A DNA stretch of 7,710 nucleotides from Methylotenera sp. (GCA_013816325.1 JACDEP010000099.1:1-7710), one strand, 5' to 3'; counted from the first letter of the stretch, positions 1 through 6,757 are shown. Program-made: numbers and translations. Notes: generated by a model not told the origin, from the letters alone.

Positions 1-233
1 GCCCACCACCATGCAGAAAAACCAAAGAGGTAAAGCAACATATCTGAAACCCAAGCCCCTACGCTACCACCACTATTATGGATAGACGCATTGTCTGCCG
101 CCATGTGTGACCAAGATGGGTCTTCGCTATGGTAAGTAAAAAGAATCACGGTGATATATAGGCCTACAAGCACCAGCCCCAGCCACCAGGCCTCCCTGAT
201 AAGCTTGGAACCAATCGCATGGCTCTTAGTCAT
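1..233 (-). CDS. ftsK: DNA translocase FtsK, N-terminal part (runs off the left edge)
   Basis: Only the first 77 codons are present. FtsK is an inner-membrane, hexameric ATP-driven DNA pump that acts at the division septum to clear and align chromosome termini. The visible part is the start of the 4TM membrane anchor: a positively charged lead, a first membrane segment at about residues 16-33, then a periplasmic loop with HSEDPSWSH, an HNSGG..GAW motif typical of FtsK, and the start of a second segment (LLYLFGFSAWWW). No motor domain can be seen. The ATG at 233 has only a poor ribosome site. A TTG at 281 in the same frame, 16 codons upstream and preceded by AGGA 11 bases away, would add LFFKKSTPVNARREVP and is a real alternative. 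The gene is transcribed away from dps. Identification rests on remembered family character of the N-terminal region. Confidence 0.85.
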   Translation of the reverse strand, partial: MTKSHAIGSKLIREAWWLGLVLVGLYITVILFTYHSEDPSWSHMAADNASIHNSGGSVGAWVSDMLLYLFGFSAWWW

Positions 234-320
234 TGGAACTTCACGGCGCGCATTAACTGGTGTTGATTTTTTGAAGAACAAGATAGCTAGAATCCTATAA
301 AAACTTAAATATTCTGCGTT

Positions 321-348
321 AATTTGGTTGATTTTATGTAGCCAAATT
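321..348. repeat. Inverted repeat AATTTGG / CCAAATT in the ftsK-dps intergenic region
   Basis: Two perfect 7-base arms (321-327 and 342-348) are separated by 14 bases. The element sits 83 bases before the dps start and overlaps the best promoter-like sequence for dps, so an operator is possible. The regulator is unknown. AT-rich intergenic DNA yields such arms by chance fairly often. Confidence 0.35.
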
Positions 349-358
349 TAATTATAGC
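328..358 (+). promoter_or_regulatory. Candidate dps promoter
   Basis: A TTGATT hexamer (328-333) is followed after 18-19 bases by TTATAG/TATAGC (352-358), resembling a sigma70 -35/-10 pair with slightly long spacing. It lies 73 bases upstream of the dps ATG and overlaps the inverted repeat at 321-348. It is assigned by eye only. Confidence 0.3.
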
Positions 359-419
359 AGTATCAAAGTCACTCAGTAGCTAATACAATATCAATCTAGT
401 TCGAATCATTTTTTGCATC

Positions 420-423
420 AGGA
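420..423 (+). promoter_or_regulatory. Ribosome binding site that fixes the dps start at 431
   Basis: AGGA lies 7 bases before the ATG at 431. The longer reading from the TTG at 413 would contain this site inside the gene and has no ribosome site of its own, so the ATG at 431 is preferred. Confidence 0.7.
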
Positions 424-430
424 AATCATC

Positions 431-895
431 ATGGATATAGGCATTAAAGAACAAGACAGGAAAAATATCGCCGAAGGTTTATCCCGTCTTTTAGCTGACA
501 CTTATACGCTTTACCTAAAAACGCATTACTTCCACTGGAATGTCACAGGCCCGATGTTCAACACTTTGCACCTTATGTTTGAAGGCCAATATACCGAACT
601 GGCCTTGGCGGTAGACTTGGTAGCCGAACGCATTCGCTCACTGGATATTTATGCGCCTGGCACTTATCGCGACTTTGTAAAACTTTCCTCGATTCAAGAA
701 TCCGAATCCGTACCCAATGCACAAGACATGATCAAAGAACTAGTAGAAGGTCATGAGGCGGTATGCCGCACAGCACGCAGCGTATTTCCCGCGGCAGAAA
801 CAGCTTCTGACGAGGCCACAGCAGATTTACTCACACAGCGCCTGCAACTCCATGAAAAAACCGCTTGGATGCTACGTAGCCTGCTAGAAAAATAG
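431..895 (+). CDS. dps: Dps-family DNA starvation / ferritin-like protection protein
   Basis: This 154-residue protein is the normal length for a Dps. Dps proteins form 12-subunit cytoplasmic shells that oxidise Fe(II) with peroxide and store the ferric core, shielding DNA from Fenton damage. The ferroxidase signature is present: H35 in HWNVTGP, H47 in TLH, then D62 and E66 in VDLVAERI, with the spacing of the classical His-His-Asp-Glu inter-subunit site. The N-terminus is short and lacks the Lys/Arg-rich tail of E. coli Dps, so direct DNA binding by a tail is not expected. It sits between divergent ftsK and co-directional trxB; 96 bases separate it from trxB, so it may be its own transcript. 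The start is taken at the ATG at 431 because of the AGGA site at 420-423, not the TTG at 413. OxyR- or stationary-phase-type control is usual in the family, but no convincing OxyR box was seen. Confidence 0.93.
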   Translation: MDIGIKEQDRKNIAEGLSRLLADTYTLYLKTHYFHWNVTGPMFNTLHLMFEGQYTELALAVDLVAERIRSLDIYAPGTYRDFVKLSSIQESESVPNAQDMIKELVEGHEAVCRTARSVFPAAETASDEATADLLTQRLQLHEKTAWMLRSLLEK

Positions 896-937
896 TGAGA
901 AGATAATTTAAGATTGTAATTAAAGCCTTTAAAAATA

Positions 938-953
938 ATGAGCTTAGCCTCAT
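938..953 (+). terminator. Weak hairpin after dps
   Basis: ATGAG / CTCAT arms (5 bp, 6-base loop) lie 43 bases after the dps stop and are followed by the pyrimidine-rich CTCTTGTTCTT. It could act as a weak intrinsic terminator separating dps from trxB, but the stem is short and the T run is interrupted. Confidence 0.25.
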
Positions 954-991
954 CTCTTGTTCTTAATAATACATAAAGAAAGCAGTACATC

Positions 992-1936
992 ATGGCAACA
1001 CGTCACGTCCGTCTACTTATCCTAGGTTCCGGTCCTGCTGGTTATTCAGCTGCAGTATACGCTGCACGTGCCAACCTTAAGCCTGTGCTCATTACCGGCA
1101 TTGCACAAGGCGGCCAATTGATGACGACCACTGAAGTAGATAACTGGCCTGCCGATGCTGACGGTGTGCAAGGCCCAGAGCTTATGGAGCGTTTCCAGAA
1201 GCACGCGGAACGCTTCAACACGGAAATGATTTTTGATCATATCCATACGACGCACCTCAACGAGAAACCTATCCGACTGGTAGGCGATAATGGCGAATAT
1301 ACTTGCGATGCCCTTATTATTGCCACAGGCGCCAGTGCTAAATACCTAGGCATTCCTTCTGAAGAAAAATTCAGTGGTAAAGGCGTATCTGCTTGTGCTA
1401 CTTGTGACGGCTTTTTCTATCGCAACCAAGAAGTTGCAGTAATCGGTGGCGGTAATACTGCAGTTGAAGAAGCGCTTTATTTAGCGAACATTGCTAGCAA
1501 GGTCACGCTGGTACATCGTCGTGATAAATTCAAAGCTGAAGCGATTTTGGTAGACAAGCTCATGGCGCGCGTGGCCGAAGGCAAAATCGTATTAGAAACC
1601 TTCCATACGCTTGATGAAGTATTGGGAGATGACGGCGGCGTAACCGGCATGCGCATTAAAAGCGTTAATGATGGTAACACCAAGGAAATCAAGCTCATGG
1701 GCGTATTTATTGCGATCGGGCATCAGCCGAATACGGATATTTTTAAAGGCCAGCTTGAGATGGAAAATGGCTATATCATTACGCAGGCTGGCCGTGGTGG
1801 CAATTTCACGGCAACCAGCGTGCCTGGAGTATTTGCGGCGGGGGATGTGCAAGACCATATCTATCGTCAGGCAGTGACCAGCGCCGGCACCGGTTGTATG
1901 GCTGCACTGGACGCTGAGCGTTATTTAGACAAGTAG
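992..1936 (+). CDS. trxB: Thioredoxin reductase (NADPH)
   Basis: This is a 314-residue cytoplasmic flavoprotein that passes electrons from NADPH through FAD and a redox disulfide to thioredoxin. The FAD-binding GSGPAG is at residues 12-17. The catalytic CATC (C135 and C138, followed by DGFF) sits inside the NADPH domain, as in low-molecular-weight TrxB. The NADPH-binding GGGNTA is at 152-157 and HRRDKF at 175-180. The second FAD motif, GVFAAGDV, is near the C-terminus with the family's RQAVTSAGTGCMAALDAERYL ending. The length matches the family and nothing is broken. The ribosome site is poor (AAGAAAG about 11 bases upstream). The Smr gene follows after 35 bases on the same strand and may be co-transcribed. 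Being beside dps suggests a redox-defence neighbourhood. Confidence 0.97.
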   Translation: MATRHVRLLILGSGPAGYSAAVYAARANLKPVLITGIAQGGQLMTTTEVDNWPADADGVQGPELMERFQKHAERFNTEMIFDHIHTTHLNEKPIRLVGDNGEYTCDALIIATGASAKYLGIPSEEKFSGKGVSACATCDGFFYRNQEVAVIGGGNTAVEEALYLANIASKVTLVHRRDKFKAEAILVDKLMARVAEGKIVLETFHTLDEVLGDDGGVTGMRIKSVNDGNTKEIKLMGVFIAIGHQPNTDIFKGQLEMENGYIITQAGRGGNFTATSVPGVFAAGDVQDHIYRQAVTSAGTGCMAALDAERYLDK

Positions 1937-1971
1937 ATTTTTTAACAGTCGTTTATAAATCCGAGAATGCT

Positions 1972-2547
1972 GTGGCAGCGCGCAAACAGACTTGGGTTGA
2001 CCCCAGTCATAAAATCAGTCACGAAAGTGATGAAGACTTAAATCTGTTTCGCGAAGCAGTGAAGGACGCTCGACCGCTCGCAGCGCAGCCTGTGCATACC
2101 TATCAACCAAAACCCAAACCTATTCCCAAGCAATTTATTCGTGATGAGCGGCAAGCGCTTGTTGATTCACTGTCAGACCATTTTATTCCTGCACATGAAC
2201 TGGAAACCGGCGAAGAGTTGTTATACCTGCGCGATGGTCATTCCCCCGACATTTTAAGCAAGCTGCGCCGTGGCCATTGGGTAGTTCAAGCTGCCATCGA
2301 TTTACATGGGCTCATTAGCGATGAAGCACGTACTTATGTTTCACACTTTATAAGCGACTGCAAAAAACGCGGAATACGCTGTGTGCGCATCGTCCATGGT
2401 AAGGGATTAGGGTCGCGCAACCGAGAGCCTATACTTAAAAATAAGGTGCGTGGTTGGCTCATGCAAAAAGACGAAGTGATTGCCTATGCCGAAGCGCGCA
2501 AGCAAGATGGCGGAAGTGGCGCGGTGATTGTTTTGCTTAAGGCATAA
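1972..2547 (+). CDS. Smr-domain protein (MutS2/SmrB-type nuclease-like)
   Basis: This 191-residue protein has an N-terminal region of about 100 residues (beginning DLNLFREAVKDARPL, as in proteobacterial Smr proteins) and a C-terminal Smr domain at about 108-190. The domain shows the hallmark DLHG (110-113), HGKG (142-145) and GGSGA (180-184). Smr domains are endonucleases or nucleic-acid binders; E. coli SmrB cleaves mRNA at collided ribosomes, while the role of SmrA is less clear. Whether this protein is the SmrA or SmrB counterpart cannot be decided by eye; DLHG is intact, which favours activity. The start is GTG at 1972, with GAGA five bases upstream; the nearby ATG at 1967 is out of frame. 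It follows trxB by 35 bases, probably in one transcript, and converges on the ABC exporter with 18 bases between stops. Confidence 0.88.
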   Translation: MAARKQTWVDPSHKISHESDEDLNLFREAVKDARPLAAQPVHTYQPKPKPIPKQFIRDERQALVDSLSDHFIPAHELETGEELLYLRDGHSPDILSKLRRGHWVVQAAIDLHGLISDEARTYVSHFISDCKKRGIRCVRIVHGKGLGSRNREPILKNKVRGWLMQKDEVIAYAEARKQDGGSGAVIVLLKA

Positions 2548-2564
2548 CTACATGCAAGAGTTAT
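2544..2564. terminator. Candidate bidirectional hairpin between convergent Smr and ABC genes
   Basis: ATAACT and AGTTAT arms (6 bp, 9-base loop) span the Smr stop codon and the 18-base gap to the ABC stop. The position suits a shared terminator, but the stem is AT-rich and short with only a brief T stretch. Confidence 0.25.
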
Positions 2565-2565
2565 T

Positions 2566-4392
2566 TCAAGCCTCGCCCAAAAAGCCACCACTTTGATGCG
2601 CCCATAAGGTTGCGTAAAGGCCCTTCTGTATAAGTAGATCCTTGTGGCTACCTTCTTCAACGATATTACCTGCGTCCAGCACAATCAGTCTATCCATGGC
2701 GGCGATAGTGGACAAGCGGTGTGCAATCGCAACGACGGTTTTACCTTCCATCAGGCTATATAGACTGGCTTGGATGGCCTGTTCCACTTCAGAGTCCAGC
2801 GCACTGGTTGCTTCATCCAGCAATAATATCGGCGCATCCTTGAGCATTACACGCGCGATGGCAATACGCTGGCGTTGGCCGCCTGAGAGTTTCACACCAC
2901 GTTCACCGACATGGGCATCGTAACCAGTACGGCCTTTTGCATCACTCAAACCAATAATAAAGTCATGCGCTTCCGCGCGCTTGGCTGCGGCAATCATTTG
3001 CTCATCGTTGGCATGCGGTCTACCGTATAGAATATTGTCTCGTACGCTGCGGTGCAGCAAAGATGTATCTTGTGTGACCATGCCAATGTGTTCGCGTAGA
3101 CTGTTTTGCGTAACCCCATTGACGTTTTGCCCATCAATCAATATTTGTCCAGCTTCAACTTCATAAAAGCGGAGCAATAAGTTAACAATCGTCGATTTTC
3201 CAGCGCCAGAACGCCCAACCAAGCCAACTTTTTCGCCCGGTTTGATATGTAGATTCAGGCCGCTTAATATCTTTCTGGTCCCGCCATAATTGAATTCTAC
3301 CGATTCAAATTTTATTTCGCCTTCGTCCACATGCAGCGGTTTAGCGCCTTCCAAGTCATTGATGGTGTTATGGGTTGTGAGGGTATTAATACCGTCCTGC
3401 ACGGTACCAATTTGTTCATAAAGAGAAGTCATTTCCCACATCACCCAATGTGAGATTCCGTTCAATCGCAGTGACATCGCAGTGGCCGCCGCAACGCCGC
3501 CCACGCTAACGGCACCTTTGCTCCAGAGCCACAATGCCGTTAAACCGGTAGAAATGATTAGCAACATATTCAATACATGATTGACCACTTCGACCTGAGT
3601 CACCATACGCATCTGGTTATGTACGGTGCCTAAGAATTCATGCATTGCAAAATGTGCATAACCTGCTTCGCGACCAGCGTGAGAGAACAATTTAACCGTA
3701 CTTATATTGGTATAGGCATCGGTAATTCGACCCGCCATCATAGACCTGGCATCTGCCTGGTTTTGTGAGACCTTACTCAGCTTGGGCACAAAGTAGCTAA
3801 GCGAAATAATGTAAGCAGACAGCCATACCAAGAATGGTAGCGATATCCAAGGATTGAAGAACCCGACTATAGTCACCATGGTGCCGAAGTAAATTAGTAC
3901 ATAAATCATAATATCCGCGAAGATAAACCATACGTCGCGTACCGCCAATGCTGTTTGCATAACCTTAGCTGCAACCCGGCCGGCAAACTCCTCTTGGTAA
4001 AAACTCATACTTTGGTTGAGCATAAGCCTGTGAAAATTCCAACGTAAGCGCATAGGGAAATTGCCGGCCAGCGTTTGATGCTTAAACAGGGTTTGCATGA
4101 GGATAAATAACACGCTCACAATTAACGCGATGACAAGCCAAATTAGGTGTTTACCTTCGCGAGCCCATAACTCTGCGGGTGGAATGAGTGCCAGCCAGTC
4201 AACAACCATACCCATCATGGCAAATAGCAAGGCTTCAAATGCGCCGATCAAGCCGGTAAATATAGTCATGCCTATGATATAAGGCCGCATGCCATGCGTG
4301 CTGATCCACAAAAATTGCCACAGTGATTGTGGCGGCGAGGGGATTTCCCTTACGGGGAATGGATTTAATAGATTTTCGAACCAACGTAACAT
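2566..4392 (-). CDS. Type IV ABC exporter, fused permease-ATPase (MsbA/multidrug type)
   Basis: This 608-residue half-transporter is expected to work as an inner-membrane homodimer that exports a lipid, drug or peptide; the substrate cannot be read from sequence. The N-terminal half is the permease, with hydrophobic segments at about 38-60, 83-100, 156-176, 180-200 and 273-292, plus a weak sixth near 296-315. The C-terminal ATPase has Walker A GRSGAGKST (393-401), Q-loop Q441 (VTQD), signature LSGGQ (502-506), Walker B ILLLDE (522-527), D-loop SALD (530-533) and H-loop H558 (AHRLST), so it looks fully catalytic. No N-terminal peptidase domain is present. The ribosome site before the ATG at 4392 is poor. 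It lies downstream of ispD-ispF on the same strand with an 87-base gap holding a weak hairpin, so read-through is possible. MsbA itself is one candidate, but the N-terminus is longer than usual for it. Confidence 0.9.
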   Translation of the reverse strand: MLRWFENLLNPFPVREIPSPPQSLWQFLWISTHGMRPYIIGMTIFTGLIGAFEALLFAMMGMVVDWLALIPPAELWAREGKHLIWLVIALIVSVLFILMQTLFKHQTLAGNFPMRLRWNFHRLMLNQSMSFYQEEFAGRVAAKVMQTALAVRDVWFIFADIMIYVLIYFGTMVTIVGFFNPWISLPFLVWLSAYIISLSYFVPKLSKVSQNQADARSMMAGRITDAYTNISTVKLFSHAGREAGYAHFAMHEFLGTVHNQMRMVTQVEVVNHVLNMLLIISTGLTALWLWSKGAVSVGGVAAATAMSLRLNGISHWVMWEMTSLYEQIGTVQDGINTLTTHNTINDLEGAKPLHVDEGEIKFESVEFNYGGTRKILSGLNLHIKPGEKVGLVGRSGAGKSTIVNLLLRFYEVEAGQILIDGQNVNGVTQNSLREHIGMVTQDTSLLHRSVRDNILYGRPHANDEQMIAAAKRAEAHDFIIGLSDAKGRTGYDAHVGERGVKLSGGQRQRIAIARVMLKDAPILLLDEATSALDSEVEQAIQASLYSLMEGKTVVAIAHRLSTIAAMDRLIVLDAGNIVEEGSHKDLLIQKGLYATLWAHQSGGFLGEA

Positions 4393-4455
4393 GGGATATT
4401 TTTAGATTTTCTTGGGAGAATTGTTTGTTAAGCTTTGAACCAATTTAGGCTAAAC

Positions 4456-4474
4456 AAGTTGCAAGATACAACTT
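4456..4474 (-). terminator. Weak hairpin just after ispF
   Basis: AAGTTG / CAACTT arms (6 bp, 7-base loop) start 6 bases beyond the ispF stop and are followed on the minus strand by GTTTAG. This may be a weak intrinsic terminator of ispDF. The absence of a proper T run argues for leaky termination into the ABC gene. Confidence 0.3.
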
Positions 4475-4479
4475 CAAGA

Positions 4480-4956
4480 TTAAGCCTTCTGTATCAAGCA
4501 TACCGCTTCGGCGGCAATGCCCTCACCCCTGCCAGTAAACCCCAGCTTTTCTGTCGTTGTCGCTTTTACATTGATGGCGTCAATATTGATGCCGCAATCT
4601 CTCGCTATATTGGCACGCATCTGCTCAGTATGCGGCGATAGCTTAGGAAGTTCGCAAATAACGGTGCAATCTAAATTGCTTACGGTATACCCATGTGTTT
4701 TTAGTAAGGCCGCCACATGGCTTAAAATCTCGCGTGAGTTGATATCTTTGTAACGCATATCGCTAGGGGGGAAATGCTTGCCTATATCACCTAACGCTGC
4801 TGCACCTAACAAAGCATCGCAAATAGCATGTAGTAAAACATCCGCGTCTGAATGTCCATCCAAGCCCTTTTCAAAGGAAATGTCTACGCCGCCGATAATA
4901 CATTTACGTCCAACTACTAACTGATGAACATCGTAACCTTGACCGATTCTTATCAT
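4480..4956 (-). CDS. ispF: 2-C-methyl-D-erythritol 2,4-cyclodiphosphate synthase
   Basis: This 158-residue enzyme carries out the fifth step of the MEP (non-mevalonate) isoprenoid pathway, cyclising CDP-methylerythritol 2-phosphate to MEcPP with loss of CMP. It works as a cytoplasmic homotrimer with zinc at the subunit interface. Metal ligands are visible as D9 and H11 in GYDVH and H43 in LLHAICDALLGA. GHSDAD (34-39), HFPPSD (61-66) and the C-terminal TTTEKLGFTGRGEGIAA complete the family signature. The length is typical and no residue is missing. GAGA about 7 bases before the ATG serves as ribosome site. It follows ispD by 23 bases, the classic ispDF pair, and is surely co-transcribed with it. 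Confidence 0.97.
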   Translation of the reverse strand: MIRIGQGYDVHQLVVGRKCIIGGVDISFEKGLDGHSDADVLLHAICDALLGAAALGDIGKHFPPSDMRYKDINSREILSHVAALLKTHGYTVSNLDCTVICELPKLSPHTEQMRANIARDCGINIDAINVKATTTEKLGFTGRGEGIAAEAVCLIQKA

Positions 4957-4979
4957 TATTTTTCTCGCTTTACCATTAC

Positions 4980-5663
4980 TTAATTCGTGTTCAAAAGTGC
5001 TGAGAGTACCGCCAGGTCTTGGGGATAGGTAACCTTAAGGTTGCGCAGTTCTCCCGGAACTAATCTGGGCTTCAAACCTAATGCTTCTATTGCTTCTGAT
5101 TCATCTGTCGGCGTTCCATTAAATTTCGTGAGCGCTTTTTTCAACGTGGCATAACGGAACATTTGCGGCGTTTGCGCCTGCCATAAATCGTTGCGCGGCA
5201 AGGTAGCAGAAACGGCTTGTTCGCTATCAGAACGCTTTAAGGTATCTGCTAATGGCAATGCTAGTAAGCCGCCCACTTTGTCATTTTCCAGCGTACTTAA
5301 TAAATGGTTTAGCAACAAATTACTTAACCCTGGACGAGCGGCATCATGTACCAAGATCCAATCGTCCTCTTCTACGGTATCAGCAAGGGCATTTAAACCA
5401 TTGAGTACGGTAGCTGCCCTGCTTTCACCGCCACAATAATGCACTTGCATTTTATTGCTTAAGCTCAAAAAAGTGCTACGCCAGTGAGCATCTTCTTTGC
5501 TTAATAAAATGTGAATCGTATTAATTTTCGTTGCCAGTTCAAACACCTTAATTACGTGCTGTATCAACGGTTTGCCATGCAGGCTCAGGTATTGTTTTGG
5601 CATACCTGCTTCCATGCGGCTTCCGTTACCTGCAGCGGGGATAATAACGTGAAAACGAGCCAT
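4980..5663 (-). CDS. ispD: 2-C-methyl-D-erythritol 4-phosphate cytidylyltransferase
   Basis: This 227-residue enzyme of the MEP pathway joins CTP and methylerythritol 4-phosphate to give CDP-methylerythritol; two steps later its pathway product is used by the neighbouring IspF. The nucleotide-binding opening AAGNGSRM..GMPKQY carries R16 and K23, matching the catalytic Arg/Lys of the family. VHDAARP (105-111) supplies the metal-binding Asp (D107), R157 lies in LPRNDLWQAQTPQ, and K210 lies in the C-terminal LKVTYPQDL. All catalytic positions are present and the length is normal. No clear ribosome site precedes the ATG at 5663. An extended -10 promoter candidate lies about 35-43 bases upstream, so it probably leads the ispDF transcript. 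Confidence 0.96.
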   Translation of the reverse strand: MARFHVIIPAAGNGSRMEAGMPKQYLSLHGKPLIQHVIKVFELATKINTIHILLSKEDAHWRSTFLSLSNKMQVHYCGGESRAATVLNGLNALADTVEEDDWILVHDAARPGLSNLLLNHLLSTLENDKVGGLLALPLADTLKRSDSEQAVSATLPRNDLWQAQTPQMFRYATLKKALTKFNGTPTDESEAIEALGLKPRLVPGELRNLKVTYPQDLAVLSALLNTN

Positions 5664-5697
5664 GCTAAATCGAAGTGAGAGTTAAAATCATCTCTAG

Positions 5698-5706
5698 ATT
5701 TTAGCA
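5698..5706 (-). promoter_or_regulatory. Candidate extended -10 promoter for ispDF
   Basis: On the minus strand this reads TGCTAAAAT, that is TG-N-TAAAAT, one base off the TATAAT consensus with the extended -10 TG. No good -35 lies at the expected distance, which is acceptable for extended -10 promoters. Transcription would begin roughly 25-30 bases before the ispD ATG. Confidence 0.4.
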
Positions 5707-5756
5707 TAGGGTGCCGAATTGATATTTAGTTACTATTTGCAACTAGATTGAATTTA

Positions 5757-6092
5757 TTAAATAAAGTTTACAGGAGCGCTAAGTTCCCGATTTTTTGTCA
5801 TTGAACCCGTGAAAATTCGCCAAGTAGTTCGGCCGGATTTTTTTGCTTTATACATGGCCATATTCGCCTGTTTGAGTAAATCATCCACACTTACTCCGTT
5901 ATCGCAAAATAGACGAATAGCAAGACTAAATCCAATATGATGGGGGGGTAATCTTAAAGGAATAGGAAGCATAAAGCAGCCTGAAGCAATGATTAAAGCC
6001 AAATAAATTGGCTGTATTATTTTTTCCGACAAGTGAGTATTATCAACGATAGGCATGCCTCTAGAGATTTTACATGGGTCATGTAGACACAT
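5757..6092 (-). pseudogene. Decayed GGDEF (diguanylate cyclase) C-terminal remnant
   Basis: The open frame gives 111 residues. Positions 51-98 match the last third of a GGDEF domain: IGFSLA, then a glycine-containing turn, DDLLKQANMAMYKAKKSGR, and WRIFTGSM. Residues 15-26 (IVDNTHLSEKII) resemble the preceding helix. The catalytic GG(D/E)EF loop and everything upstream of it are absent, and the stretch between (27-50) does not fit the fold, so c-di-GMP synthesis is not possible. In another frame 5947-5967 reads SYSFKIT, the strand that should precede IGFSL, and a run of seven C (minus strand, 5942-5948) lies at the join, which points to an indel. An AGAGGTG-like ribosome site precedes the ATG at 6092, so a short peptide could still be made. 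It lies upstream of ispD on the same strand. Confidence 0.72.
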
Positions 6093-6111
6093 AACACACC
6101 TCTATAATAAA

Positions 6112-6143
6112 TTAATGTGATTCACCTTAAGGACTAGTATTGT
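6112..6143 (+). promoter_or_regulatory. Candidate merR promoter with MerR-type long spacer
   Basis: TTAATG (6112-6117) and TATTGT (6138-6143) are separated by 20 bases, the overlong spacing typical of promoters twisted open by MerR-family regulators. The palindrome CCTTAAGG (6125-6132) lies almost at the centre of the spacer. The hexamers are far from consensus and the leader to the ATG at 6243 would be about 90 bases, so this stays tentative. Confidence 0.3.
6117..6133. repeat. Motif copy A, shared with 7076-7091
   Basis: GTGATTCACCTTAAGGA resembles GTGGATTCACTAAGGA at 7076-7091: ATTCAC and TAAGGA are identical in both, with one base inserted and two deleted. This copy ends 109 bases before the merR ATG. 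Confidence 0.4.
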
Positions 6144-6242
6144 ATGAGTTGTTTCATTGCTTTCTAAAACTAAAAATTAAACCCATATAAAAGTTTTAGA
6201 GATAAATGCTTTTAAACTTTTTAACTTTACACGTAGGTATTG

Positions 6243-6719
6243 ATGCAACATTTTCCAGTAAAGGCTAATAGCCACCATCTCACTATTGGACGTTTAGCGC
6301 GTGAAGCTAATGTGGGCGTGGAAACCATACGGTACTATCAAAAGCTTGCTTTATTGCCAGCGGCTGCCATCAAGATAGGTGCTTTTAATCATTACCCTGT
6401 GGTCTTAATTGGTCGCGTGCGTTTTATCAAACGCTCACAATCGCTTGGTTTTACATTGGCTGAAATTGCATCTTTGTTAAGGTTGGAAGATGCCCACGAT
6501 AAAAGTGGTATTCGCAACGTTACCAATCATCACTTACAAGACATTAAAATGAAAATTGCTGATTTGCAGCGTATGCAAAAGACTTTATTAAAGCTTGTTC
6601 ATGAATGCGAATCCTCTGAACAAGCCGAACCATGTCCAATTATTACATCCTTATCCGATCACCATACTAACGCTAGCCCAGCTTGTACTCAATCAATCAA
6701 CAATCCAACCAAAACCTAA
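6243..6719 (+). CDS. MerR-family metal-type transcriptional regulator
   Basis: This 158-residue protein resembles mercury-type MerR. It has an N-terminal winged helix-turn-helix (13-39: LTIGRLAREANVGVETIRYYQKLALLP), a recognition wing with RVRFIKRSQSLGFTLAEIASLL (58-79), then a long dimerisation helix (about 98-120) and a metal-loop region. Proteins of this class sit on long-spacer promoters and switch them on when metal binds. C122 and C131 (HEC.......PCPII) match MerR Cys117 and Cys126. The position of MerR Cys82, after LLRLED, holds HDKSG with no cysteine, so the standard three-Cys mercury site is incomplete. C148 and several His pairs lie in an extra C-terminal tail. The start is the ATG at 6243 with AGG five bases before it; a TTG directly upstream is less likely. 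It converges on the HMA gene, 6 bases between stops. The ligand is unknown; copper is suggested only by context. Confidence 0.88.
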   Translation: MQHFPVKANSHHLTIGRLAREANVGVETIRYYQKLALLPAAAIKIGAFNHYPVVLIGRVRFIKRSQSLGFTLAEIASLLRLEDAHDKSGIRNVTNHHLQDIKMKIADLQRMQKTLLKLVHECESSEQAEPCPIITSLSDHHTNASPACTQSINNPTKT

Positions 6720-6757
6720 GCGCAATTAGCCACAACAGCCGCCCTTGGTTGGGATTG
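6701..6757. repeat. 12-bp bulged inverted repeat across the merR and HMA 3' ends
   Basis: CAATCCAACCAA (6701-6712) pairs with TTGGTTGGGATTG (6745-6757) with a single bulged base. The 32-base loop contains both stop codons. The arms code for PTK near the C-termini of both proteins (SINNPTKT in MerR and SIPTKGG in the HMA protein). There is no T run, so a canonical terminator is doubtful; a processed or bidirectional 3' structure is possible. Confidence 0.5.

Noticed and set aside
283..298. ATAG...CTAT half of an OxyR-like box upstream of dps
   Set aside because: The spacer between ATAG and CTAT is 8 bases, not the 7 of the OxyR consensus, and the second ATAG/CTAT pair is missing.
413..430. 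Longer dps reading from the TTG at 413
   Set aside because: The AGGA ribosome site at 420-423 lies within that extension and is correctly placed for the ATG at 431.
1046..1877. Several 60-90 codon open frames inside trxB on both strands
   Set aside because: They overlap a complete, well-conserved gene, lack ribosome sites and have translations without family features.
5757..6092. Active diguanylate cyclase or stand-alone c-di-GMP protein
   Set aside because: The GG(D/E)EF catalytic loop and inhibitory site are absent and the middle of the frame does not fit the domain.
6189..6221. AAAAGTTT / AAACTTTT inverted repeat before merR
   Set aside because: The arms are nearly all A and T with a 17-base gap in AT-rich DNA, so they are expected by chance.
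6243..6719. Mercury-resistance (mer) regulator
   Set aside because: The Cys82 ligand is missing, no merT, merP with signal peptide, or merA is present in the window, and the adjacent HMA protein is cytoplasmic.
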